Source: Chloroflexota bacterium
GTDB taxonomy: Bacteria; Chloroflexota; Anaerolineae; Anaerolineales; UBA11579
DNA length: 64,000 nucleotides
Direction: 5' to 3'
Assembly: GCA_013112575.1 (NCBI GenBank)
Contig: JABFGG010000007.1
Location: 1 to 64,000, forward strand
Shown: positions 35,290 through 42,946 of the stretch, one piece after another
How positions within the stretch are numbered: position 1 is the stretch's first letter
How the letters are laid out: every line of letters begins with the position of its first letter
Made by a program: the position numbers and the translations under genes
Notes under the pieces: generated by a model
The model's input: the letters and a program-made list of their open reading frames with translations, nothing else
What the model was told of the DNA's origin: nothing
Database searches by the model: none

Positions 35290-35856
35290 TTAGCTGGTGA
35301 TGCCAGCCCAATAAATCTCAAAAGAACGAGTGATGTGTTTCGTGAGTGCTGTATCTGCCAGTTGGGAGGCAATGGCATAGTCTGTGGCGGCATCGCGTTG
35401 GGCGAAGGCAAGTTGCACAACAAATTTGACGGATACGTCGCGATAGAGCCCGGTTTCGATCGCTTCGGGAATCAAGGTGGATGCGAAAGACCATTCGTAC
35501 CAGGAACGCTCCCTGGCATCGGAGCTCACGAAATCAGACATTTTGAGTTGCTGGAGCAAGCGATAACGAACTGGAAAGCGAACCCCCCAGGTGATATAGC
35601 GAAACCAGATGTGTTCAACGCGCTCTTTGACGGTTCCAGTTTCAGGGTATCCTTCTGCAATGGCAGCGGTGAGCTCTTGCTGCAACTGCAAAAACACTTC
35701 ATCGATTAGGCCATTCTTCGACTTAAAATAATTGAACAGGGTTCCTGTCGAAATCTCGGCATTTTGAACGATCTTGGAAGTGGGGGTGTTCCAAAAACCG
35801 GACTCAGCAAACAACTCTATTGAAGCTTCGATAATTTGCGTGCGCGTGTCACTCAT
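35290..35856 (-). CDS. TetR-family transcriptional repressor
   Basis: 188 aa from the ATG at 35856. An earlier in-frame start at 35892 would begin inside the operator, so it is unlikely. The helix-turn-helix region reads TRTQIIEASIELFAESGFWNTPTSKIVQNAEISTGTLFNYFKSKNGLI, a standard TetR N-terminus. The rest is a helical ligand-binding domain of unknown ligand. A TATACT -10 box lies about 15 nt before the ATG with no ribosome site between, suggesting a very short leader. It likely represses itself and the SnoaL-like gene downstream. Confidence 0.9.
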   Translation of the reverse strand: MSDTRTQIIEASIELFAESGFWNTPTSKIVQNAEISTGTLFNYFKSKNGLIDEVFLQLQQELTAAIAEGYPETGTVKERVEHIWFRYITWGVRFPVRYRLLQQLKMSDFVSSDARERSWYEWSFASTLIPEAIETGLYRDVSVKFVVQLAFAQRDAATDYAIASQLADTALTKHITRSFEIYWAGITS

Positions 35857-35872
35857 GCACGCTAGTATACTA

Positions 35873-35892
35873 TTGACTGAGCGTTCAGTCAA
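35873..35892. promoter_or_regulatory. TetR operator candidate at tetR promoter
   Basis: TTGACTGAGCGTTCAGTCAA: 8-bp inverted arms around a 4-bp centre. It overlaps the region where the tetR -35 should lie, a normal place for autorepression. The sister site is at 35254. Confidence 0.8.
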
Positions 35893-35944
35893 GCATATAT
35901 GATTGTATAAATCGAGGATGGCGTCCTATTCAAGGAGAAAGCGA

Positions 35945-36019
35945 CGGATGTGGGGGTTGTTGAACAAGAAAAATGGGGAAAATGGGTGAATAATGTACCC
36001 GTATGCAGGCTTATTGTAG
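35945..36019 (+). repeat. Direct repeat B, right of SnoaL/TetR module
   Basis: A diverged copy of 34561-34637 (GGGGGTTGTTGAA, GGGTGAATAATG, TACCCGTATG conserved). It lies 90 bp before the STAND gene start. Together the copies could mark a past insertion of the two-gene module or be an independent dispersed repeat. Confidence 0.55.
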
Positions 36020-36111
36020 ATTAGACGGTAAATTAATGATGGCTTCAACAAGTAGGTTTGACTCGCATATGGGAACTATTGTAGACTGAGTCGTGGGAGC
36101 ACGGTGAATAC

Positions 36112-39100
36112 ATGGCGGATACAAAGAGACAACCCCTCAAAAAACTTGGCAAACTAAGTGTAGCCATCCTCGAACATCACGTTGATAAGGTGATCGGCGA
36201 GGATACAATTGATATTCTCAAGGCAGATTACAAGGAGAATGAGGCTCTGGTCGCTTCGCTGGCAAATGCCCAACAACGCTTCAGGGATGATTTTGATGAT
36301 GACGAGATGTATCGCGTTTTCTTTGAGGACTTGTCTATTAAGAATTTACCTTCCCTAAACGCAGCATACAGAGCTTTTTATGCACGACCAACCAGCCCCG
36401 ACTTGCCACGAGCGTTACAGGAATCACTTGTTCCTTATATTCGGGATGAACATCAAGAGCGATTGAATCAAGCTATTGCTGAATACATATTGTTCTTGAG
36501 GGAAGAGTTAGCTCAGGTTGATGAAACTTTTCGAGATAATGTTCACGCAATAGCAGGGATACGCTCTGAACAACTCTTGGAAGGTATTCTAAGTGAACTC
36601 CAAAAACAGTCGGGCTCATCCTTATCAAAAGAAAGTTTTTCTCAAAATGAGGAAAACACTAGAGTACAAGTACTCATAGAAGGAATTGATGAGTCAAAGT
36701 TTGATGACCTAAGACAACAAGCCCTTATTACGACCGTAGCCGCACTTACAAGCATATCCCCAGAGCAAGTCAAAATCCTTAGTGTGCAAAGTGGTAGTCT
36801 TATCGTTATCCTTTTGATGCCACATTTTGCAGCCGAAATATTAGTTCAGCTTGTTCAAAAGCGAGACGAACACTTAAAATCAATGAATGTTTCAGAAGCA
36901 AAAATAATTGGCGTAAATGACCAACCTCTATCATCTGACCAATCTATAACTCCCCAGCCACAAAGAACCTTAGGGGCAATTGCAACAGACGAAGAGCAAC
37001 CTGAGAAGCTAGAAAACATTAATGAGATTCCCGGACCTGGCGCATTGCCCCAAGGCTCACGTATGGTCTTCCTGCGCAATAAAATCTTCACAGGACGCAA
37101 GAAAGACTTGAAAGCCCTGGCAAGATCCGTCTTTGGAGATCAAACCCCCACCCTAGTGACCCAAACCATCACAGGTATCGGCGGCATCGGCAAGACCCAA
37201 CTGGCCGTGGAATTCTGCTATCGTTATGGCCGTCATTTCCGCGGGGTGCACTGGATCGATGCCGCGGCTATCCCCGTTGAAGAAGGCAAACAGCCTATCC
37301 CGCTGCTCAGTAAGATCGGAGCCGAGATCGCCCAATGCGGTGCGGCCATGCTGCTGCCGGATTGGCCACAGGAACAACCCGAGCAGGTAAAACGCACGCT
37401 GGAACACTGGTCACAAACAGGACCGAGACTGGTAGTGCTGGATAACCTGGAGGAGGTCAGGGCAGCGCAAGAGATAATGGAATTGCTCTCTCGTGGAGGC
37501 GATGTGCGTATCCTGATCACGGCCCGCAGGCAAGAGTGGCCAAAAGCATTGGTTGGCAAACCCTATCGCCTGGGCGTGTTCACCAAAACTGAGAGTAGAG
37601 AGTTCCTGAGAGAGTATCTCTTTGACAGGCAAGTGTATTCCCAAAAACAATTGGATGAATTGGCCGAGCATCTAGGGTATCTGCCGTTGGCCCTGGAACT
37701 GGCCGGGCGCTATCTGAGACGCATCAGGCAGGACATCCCCGCCTATGTGGAGAGCCTGGAAGAGATCATGGGCCACCCCTCGATGGACAACTGGAAACCA
37801 GAGGATGTAGTCAGCGCCACTGAGCATGACCTCAGCCTGCGAGCTACCTTCCTAGTAAGTTGGGAAGCTGTGAGTGATAAAACAGCACAATGGGTTTTCT
37901 GTCTATTAAGTTGGTGTGCAGCAAATGAGCCTGTACCACGCCAGTTGCTGCTTGACGCTGCAATTGTCAATGAAGAGCAATTGTCGGAAGCTCTGATGCT
38001 ATTAGAAGATGTGGGATTGATCACTTATCCAAAAGGGGCATTAGACCCCGTTTTTCATCCTTTGGTTGGTGAGTTTGGGCGCGCTGAAAGTCGAGCATCT
38101 GCAGGCTTGGCTGATATTGGTCAGGTCGCGAAGACAATGATGAAGCTTGCAGTTACAACGCTTGAACACGGTTTACCCAATGAATTGAAGAAAATCAGCA
38201 CCCACTTGGAAGTGATCGCCGGACATGCTGAAAGTGCGACGTTATCAATGGCCGGGTCTTTATGGAATAGCCAAGGATCGTATTTCCAGAAAATTGCTGA
38301 TTTCAAGGGAGCTCAGGCGGTATTGGAACGTGCCCTGGACCTCGCTGAAGCCGCCTATGGTGCCGAGCATCCCAATGTAGCCAATAGTGTCAACAACCTA
38401 GGGACGGTGCTGAAGGAATTGGGCGATCTGCAAGGGGCGAAGGCCATGTTGGAACGCGCCCTGGCCATCGACGAAGCCGCCTATGGCCCCGAGCATCCTG
38501 AGGTAGCCACAGATGTCAACAATCTGGGGACGGTGCTGAAGGACTTGGGCGATCTGCAAGGGGCTAAGGCCATGTATGAACGCGCCCTGGCCATCTTGGA
38601 GAAACAGCTGGGTGAAGATCATCCGTACGTGGCAGCAACTGTCAACAACCTGGGGACGGTGTTGAAGGACCTGGGCGATCTGCAAGGGGCTAAGGCCATG
38701 TATGAACGCGCCCTGGCCATCGCTGAAGCTGCCTATGGCCCCGAGCACCCCAGTGTAGCCACAAATGTCAACAACCTAGGGAATTTGCTGCGGGAATTGG
38801 GCGATCTGCAAAGGGCGAAGTTCATGCTGGAACGCGCCCTGGCCATTTTTGAGATACAGCTAGGAAAAGATCACCCCAACGTGGCAACAACGGTCAACAA
38901 CCTGGGGACGGTGCTGCAGGAATTGGGCAATCTGCGAGGGGCCCAGGCCATGTATGAACGCGCCCTGGACATCGATGAAGCTGCCTATGGTCCAGAGCAT
39001 CCTGAGGTAGCCACAGATGTCAACAACCTGGGGACGGTGTTGAAGGAATTGGGCGATCTGCAAGGGGCGAAGGTCATGCTGGAACGTGCCCTGACCATCT

Positions 39101-39177
39101 TTAAAAAGCTCTTACCCGCGAATCATCCTAATATCCAGACCATCAAGGAAAATATTAAGAGTTTGGGTGATAGCTAA
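36112..39177 (+). CDS. STAND ATPase (NB-ARC) with C-terminal kinesin-light-chain TPRs
   Basis: 1021 aa. Residues 1-310 are mostly helical and not recognised; this is where STAND proteins carry an effector or adaptor domain. The NB-ARC module has Walker A GIGGIGKTQLA at 355, Walker B RLVVLDNLEE near 439, sensor RILITARRQEW and LGYLPLALELAGRYL. A winged-helix part follows, then seven 42-residue TPR units from residue 733. Proteins of this build sense a signal through the repeats and then oligomerise; many act in phage defence. No defence gene is adjacent, so that role is only possible. The start has no clear ribosome site. Confidence 0.82.
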   Translation: MADTKRQPLKKLGKLSVAILEHHVDKVIGEDTIDILKADYKENEALVASLANAQQRFRDDFDDDEMYRVFFEDLSIKNLPSLNAAYRAFYARPTSPDLPRALQESLVPYIRDEHQERLNQAIAEYILFLREELAQVDETFRDNVHAIAGIRSEQLLEGILSELQKQSGSSLSKESFSQNEENTRVQVLIEGIDESKFDDLRQQALITTVAALTSISPEQVKILSVQSGSLIVILLMPHFAAEILVQLVQKRDEHLKSMNVSEAKIIGVNDQPLSSDQSITPQPQRTLGAIATDEEQPEKLENINEIPGPGALPQGSRMVFLRNKIFTGRKKDLKALARSVFGDQTPTLVTQTITGIGGIGKTQLAVEFCYRYGRHFRGVHWIDAAAIPVEEGKQPIPLLSKIGAEIAQCGAAMLLPDWPQEQPEQVKRTLEHWSQTGPRLVVLDNLEEVRAAQEIMELLSRGGDVRILITARRQEWPKALVGKPYRLGVFTKTESREFLREYLFDRQVYSQKQLDELAEHLGYLPLALELAGRYLRRIRQDIPAYVESLEEIMGHPSMDNWKPEDVVSATEHDLSLRATFLVSWEAVSDKTAQWVFCLLSWCAANEPVPRQLLLDAAIVNEEQLSEALMLLEDVGLITYPKGALDPVFHPLVGEFGRAESRASAGLADIGQVAKTMMKLAVTTLEHGLPNELKKISTHLEVIAGHAESATLSMAGSLWNSQGSYFQKIADFKGAQAVLERALDLAEAAYGAEHPNVANSVNNLGTVLKELGDLQGAKAMLERALAIDEAAYGPEHPEVATDVNNLGTVLKDLGDLQGAKAMYERALAILEKQLGEDHPYVAATVNNLGTVLKDLGDLQGAKAMYERALAIAEAAYGPEHPSVATNVNNLGNLLRELGDLQRAKFMLERALAIFEIQLGKDHPNVATTVNNLGTVLQELGNLRGAQAMYERALDIDEAAYGPEHPEVATDVNNLGTVLKELGDLQGAKVMLERALTIFKKLLPANHPNIQTIKENIKSLGDS
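38308..39177 (+). repeat. Tandem 126-bp repeats encoding TPRs
   Basis: Units begin at 38308, 38434, 38560, 38686, 38812, 38938 and 39064. Six are full-length, each encoding A-x-x-x-ERAL-x-I...YGPEHP-x-VA...VNNLGTVLKELGDLQ; the seventh is degenerate. Units 2 and 6 are nearly identical at protein level, and long DNA stretches are shared, which points to recent copying. Confidence 0.88.
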
Positions 39178-39203
39178 TTGAAAGTATCATTGGCGGGTAA
39201 AAC

Positions 39204-39224
39204 GGGCGCACGGCGGTATGCCCC
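39204..39224. repeat. Degenerate GCCCCT palindrome
   Basis: GGGCGCAC-GGCG-GTATGCCCC, followed by TGAC: a decayed member of the GCCCCTA palindrome family, 27 bp after the STAND gene stop. Confidence 0.5.
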
Positions 39225-39230
39225 TGACGT

Positions 39231-39270
39231 GATGCTGCGAATCTACTTACAGAGTTTGCAGAGCAAACTC
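39231..39270. repeat. GAGTTTGC palindromic repeat, copy A
   Basis: A 40-bp unit starting GATGCTGCGA and ending in GAGTTTGC-AGA-GCAAACTC. It matches 39398-39437 at 33 of 40 bases by eye. It lies just upstream of the duplicated prfA promoter region. Confidence 0.65.
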
Positions 39271-39284
39271 CAACCGGTATATCT

Positions 39285-39391
39285 CCCAATGGTATAATGC
39301 CCAAATCACACCCTGAATTGGATACAATCGAGATATGTTAGAGAAAATAGCCGGAATCGAAGAGCGTTTCGAGGAAATCAACCGCGAGTTA
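39285..39391 (+). repeat. Duplicated prfA promoter and start, copy 1
   Basis: About 107 bp nearly identical to 41300-41406: it includes the TATAAT box (39293-39298), the 37-nt leader, the ATG at 39335 and 19 codons. A few mismatches lie around codons 5-6. Confidence 0.88.
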
Positions 39392-39523
39392 GACGTAGAT
39401 GCTGTGCATCTACTTATGGAGTTTGCTACGCAAACTCGTAGGGTAGGTAATTTTGGATTGGTGATGTTTGCGGGGGACGACAACCAGCGCACCGCCGAGC
39501 TATCGAAAGAGCGCTCCGAATAG
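39335..39523 (+). pseudogene. Truncated prfA 5'-end duplicate
   Basis: An ORF of 62 codons whose first 19 residues match release factor 1 (MLEK--GIEERFEEINREL) and whose last about 12 match the next RF1 segment (AELSKERS). Between them is an insertion of about 80 bp, which includes the palindromic repeat at 39398, in place of 8 bp. A stop follows immediately. The promoter copy is intact, so it may be transcribed. It is a gene remnant; a function for the peptide is not expected. Confidence 0.8.
39398..39437. repeat. GAGTTTGC palindromic repeat, copy B
   Basis: A 40-bp unit with GTAGATG-x5-CATCTAC and GAGTTTGC-TAC-GCAAACTC hairpins, inserted inside the prfA remnant. Same unit as 39231-39270. 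Confidence 0.65.
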
Positions 39524-39543
39524 TCTACTTTTTCCAATTTCTA

Positions 39544-41232
39544 ATGAAGAAACTCCAAACAGTCATTTTCCATCCAATTATCGCGGCCCTATATCCAATT
39601 ATTGCCCTTTTGGCATTCAATATTGACGAAACGCCAATCTCGTCAGCGTGGCGTGCGGTGCTATCATCGCTCGTTCTGATGAGTTTGGTGTGGTTTGTCA
39701 ATTCCTTATTACTCAAAGACCGATCAAAAGCAGCCATCTTGACCAGCGCAATGTTGATCGTTCTTTTCGCATATGGGCACCTGAACGGATTCACAGTTAC
39801 CTCATTCCGTTTATTCGGCCTCGACGTGCTTAGCCACCGCTACCTTCTGCCGATCAGTCTACTGTTGATGGTTGGCACATATTGGATGCTGGCCAAGCGC
39901 CTGGGTGATACAAGCAGCGCAAACAGTACCCTAAACTTAATCGGACTGCTCTTAATCGCGTTCCCTCTGTACCAGATCATCACATTTCAAATAACCCTCT
40001 ATCAATCACAGCAAGCAACTCCCGCCATAAGTCTCAATGAGGATGTAATGCAGGAGAGTGCCCTGCCTGATATATACCTGATCATCCTGGATATGTATCC
40101 CCGGCAAGATTACCTGTTAGATGTGATGGAATACGATAATTCTGCATTTATCCAGCAGCTAAGAAATCAGGATTTCTATGTTGCAGATTGCACCCTGAGC
40201 AACTATTCGATCACACGGTTTTCCCTTACCGCGCTGCTAAATATGAACTACATTGACACCCTGATGCCAAATATTTCCGCGGATGCCCGTGAAAGGTCTT
40301 TAGTAGATCCCCTGCTCAAAAACAGCTTCGTGCGCCAGACCCTGGAAGAGTTAGGTTATCAGGTTGTGGCATTCCACACCGACTTCCCGGCCACCAGCTT
40401 GCAGGATGCTGATTTCTATTTTGAGAATGCAAACGATCTCGCCCAGATCACGGATGAGCAAGCAGCTATAGAGTCTGGCAGCCTGGAAGGGATAGAGGTT
40501 TCGCTAAGTGACAATCCTATAGGGAGTAGCTTCTTACGCCTGAATTTAAACAAATTTGAATGGCTACTTGTGCAAACAACGGCATTCCGTGTTATCCCCG
40601 ATCTCTTTTTCAGGCTTGCCGATCCAGAAAAACCAAACCGCAGTTATCTCATCCATTTACGCCAGTATGAGCTAAACACCTTCATGCTAGATAAGCTCGA
40701 TGACATTCCCGAAGAAATCGACAGCCCAAAGTTTGTTTTTTTTCACATCATTTCGCCGCATACGCCAGTTGTATTCACAGAAAATGGGGACTTTTCCCCC
40801 TTTATTGAAAACCCAGCCCCTGATGCGGATTCTTATGCTTTTACAGACGAATTTACTTATGTGCGGGCTTACAATGGTTTTACAGGCCAGATCACCTATA
40901 TCAATAAACGTATGGGTGACTTTGTTCAAAACTTGCTTTCCGGAGATGCAGGCAAGCCTATCATTATTATTCAAGGAGATCATGGGCCTCCGGTCTTTTC
41001 ACGCCCAGAGATTCAAGAAAACGAGGTATTGGCTGCGTACTATCTTCCAGATGGTGGTACAGAAGGTCTATATCCGAACATTTCTCCAGTAAATCTTTTC
41101 CGCCATATATTCAATCATTATTTTGGAACCAATTATGAATTTTTGGATGATCTAGCTTTTACTTCTGATTTTGAGAATTCTCCGTATGACTTTGAGAGAG
41201 TCCTTGAAGAATTTGATCATTGCAAAAACTAA
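39544..41232 (+). CDS. Membrane alkaline-phosphatase-superfamily enzyme (sulfatase/LTA-synthase-like)
   Basis: 562 aa. Five hydrophobic helices (about 10-155), then an extracytoplasmic domain from about 165. LPDIYLIILDMYPRQ gives the first metal-ligand Asp; the nucleophile region reads SNYSITRFSLTALLNMNY, with Thr or Ser as candidate; FFHIISPHTPV and IIIIQGDHGPP hold the late His and Asp-His ligands. The layout is like phosphoglycerol transferases that act on membrane glycans or lipids. No ribosome site is evident. The gene is bracketed by two copies of the prfA start region, so it may have been inserted there. Confidence 0.78.
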   Translation: MKKLQTVIFHPIIAALYPIIALLAFNIDETPISSAWRAVLSSLVLMSLVWFVNSLLLKDRSKAAILTSAMLIVLFAYGHLNGFTVTSFRLFGLDVLSHRYLLPISLLLMVGTYWMLAKRLGDTSSANSTLNLIGLLLIAFPLYQIITFQITLYQSQQATPAISLNEDVMQESALPDIYLIILDMYPRQDYLLDVMEYDNSAFIQQLRNQDFYVADCTLSNYSITRFSLTALLNMNYIDTLMPNISADARERSLVDPLLKNSFVRQTLEELGYQVVAFHTDFPATSLQDADFYFENANDLAQITDEQAAIESGSLEGIEVSLSDNPIGSSFLRLNLNKFEWLLVQTTAFRVIPDLFFRLADPEKPNRSYLIHLRQYELNTFMLDKLDDIPEEIDSPKFVFFHIISPHTPVVFTENGDFSPFIENPAPDADSYAFTDEFTYVRAYNGFTGQITYINKRMGDFVQNLLSGDAGKPIIIIQGDHGPPVFSRPEIQENEVLAAYYLPDGGTEGLYPNISPVNLFRHIFNHYFGTNYEFLDDLAFTSDFENSPYDFERVLEEFDHCKN

Positions 41233-41299
41233 ATAGCTCAACAGCCAAAAGCTACAGCACCAACTGATTTCAATTTACTATCACCATGGTCCTCTGTTA

Positions 41300-41406
41300 C
41301 CCAATGGTATAATGCCCAAATCACACCCTGAATTGGATACAATCGAGATATGTTAGAGAAACTTACCGGAATCGAAGAGCGTTTCGAGGAAATCAACCGC
41401 GAGTTA
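41300..41406 (+). promoter_or_regulatory. prfA promoter and start, copy 2 of duplication
   Basis: Contains TATAAT (41308-41313), a 37-nt leader and the prfA start at 41350. No good -35 box is visible at the proper distance. The same 107 bp occurs at 39285. Confidence 0.7.
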
Positions 41407-42417
41407 AATGAAGTGGGCGACGACTACAAACGCGCCGCCGAGCTATCTAAAGAGCGCTCCGACCTGGAACCGCTGATCAAGCTGGCCGGGGAATACCGCC
41501 AGGCGATGAACAACCTTGAGGAAGCCAAAGGGCTGCAAGGCTCTGAGGATGCTGAAATGGCCGAGCTGGCAGCTGCCGAGATCGAAGAACTGGAACCGAG
41601 CATCGAAGAGATGGAGAACCAGCTCAAAGGCATGCTGCTGCCCAAAGACCCGCGCGACGAAAAGAACGTGATCGTGGAGATCCGGGCGGGCACGGGCGGC
41701 GATGAGGCCGGGCTGTTCGCGGCAGATTTGTACCGCATGTACTCACGCTATGCCGAGCGGGAAGGCTGGCAGGCGGAGTTGATGTCGCAGAGCGATACGG
41801 GCGTGGGGGGCCTCAAGGAAGTGACCTTCCTACTGAAAGGCAAAGGGGCCTTCTCGCGGCTGAAGTACGAGTCGGGGGTACACCGTGTGCAGCGCGTGCC
41901 GACGACCGAGTCGCAGGGGCGCATCCACACCTCCACGGCCACGGTGGCCGTGCTGGCCGAGGTGGACGACGTGGAGATCAACATCCCCGACAGCGACATC
42001 AAGATGGACGTGTACAAATCGGCGGGGGCGGGCGGGCAGAGCGTGCAGAAGAACTCGACCGCCGTGCGCCTGACGCATCTGCCTACAGGTATCGTGGTGC
42101 AGTGCCAGGATGAACGCTCCCAACTGCAGAACCGCATGCGGGCGATGAGCATCATGAAAGCGCGGCTGTACGAAATCGCGGAGAATGAACGCCAGTCGGA
42201 GATCGACGAGACACGCAAGGCTCAGGTGGGCACGGGCGAACGCTCGGAGAAGATCCGCACCTACAATTTCCCGCAATCGCGCATCACCGACCACCGCGTG
42301 GGCTATACGGCCCATAACCTGAGCGGGGTGCTGGATGGGGAGATCGACGGCATGCTGGATGAGTTAGCCACGTATTACGAAGCCGAACGCCTGGCGGCAG
42401 CCGGGATGGACAACTGA
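41350..42417 (+). CDS. prfA: Peptide chain release factor 1
   Basis: 355 aa, full length for RF1. The codon-recognition tripeptide is PTT (P-x-T type, near residue 184), which reads UAA and UAG. The catalytic GGQ is in AGAGGQSVQKN near 228. The C-terminal region RSEKIRTYNFPQSRITDHR is standard. It releases the finished peptide from the ribosome. The methyltransferase PrmC, which modifies the GGQ glutamine, is encoded two genes downstream on the same strand. The 5' end of this gene was duplicated 2 kb upstream. Confidence 0.97.
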   Translation: MLEKLTGIEERFEEINRELNEVGDDYKRAAELSKERSDLEPLIKLAGEYRQAMNNLEEAKGLQGSEDAEMAELAAAEIEELEPSIEEMENQLKGMLLPKDPRDEKNVIVEIRAGTGGDEAGLFAADLYRMYSRYAEREGWQAELMSQSDTGVGGLKEVTFLLKGKGAFSRLKYESGVHRVQRVPTTESQGRIHTSTATVAVLAEVDDVEINIPDSDIKMDVYKSAGAGGQSVQKNSTAVRLTHLPTGIVVQCQDERSQLQNRMRAMSIMKARLYEIAENERQSEIDETRKAQVGTGERSEKIRTYNFPQSRITDHRVGYTAHNLSGVLDGEIDGMLDELATYYEAERLAAAGMDN

Positions 42418-42424
42418 GCGGGCC

Positions 42425-42946
42425 GTGAAGGCCATTAGCAAGCACCTGATCGTGTTGCTGGCCGTGGGCCTGGCGGGTTGCACGGCATTAGGAACACCTG
42501 TACCCACAGCGACATTACAGCCCACCCCTACCGAAGACCAGCTAGTGCTGGCCGAAGATACCTTAGTGACCTTCTTCGAACTGCTGAACGAGGGGGATTA
42601 CGAGATCGCCATCCAATTGCAAGGTGGGCCGCCGGAGTTCATCGAAGAACTACAGATATTCAACCCCGACGTGGACCCGATGAATTTCGCGGGGCTGTTC
42701 AAATCTTCCTGTGAAACGCAGTTCCTGTGCCTGAAGGTCAAGCGAGTGGTGTCGGGGGAGCAGGTCTCGGAGGACGAGTTCCGTTTTGTGGTGGAGTTCG
42801 AGGGTGAAGACGGGGAGACCTTTTTCTACGGGCCGTGCTGTGGGGCTGACCCCACGGAGGAGCCACCCTTCTCCGAATTCGAGTACACGGTGGTGCGCAT
42901 CAACGGGCGTCTGCGCGTGCTGCGTGGCCCGATCTACGTGCCGTAA
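42425..42946 (+). CDS. Small lipoprotein between prfA and prmC
   Basis: 173 aa from a GTG 7 nt after the prfA stop. Signal peptide with LAGC lipobox (Cys at about 19), then a Thr/Pro linker PVPTATLQPTPTED. The body has two adjacent Cys in FYGPCCGADPTEEPPF plus a CETQFLCLKVKR segment, which could form disulfides. The stop overlaps the prmC start (TAATG). Its position inside a translation operon is unexpected for a surface protein and may be only transcriptional hitch-hiking. No family recognised. Confidence 0.75.
   Translation: MKAISKHLIVLLAVGLAGCTALGTPVPTATLQPTPTEDQLVLAEDTLVTFFELLNEGDYEIAIQLQGGPPEFIEELQIFNPDVDPMNFAGLFKSSCETQFLCLKVKRVVSGEQVSEDEFRFVVEFEGEDGETFFYGPCCGADPTEEPPFSEFEYTVVRINGRLRVLRGPIYVP

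Noticed and set aside
39335..39523. Functional small protein from the prfA duplicate
   Set aside because: Its ends match RF1 fragments and the middle is a palindromic repeat insertion, so decay is the simpler explanation.
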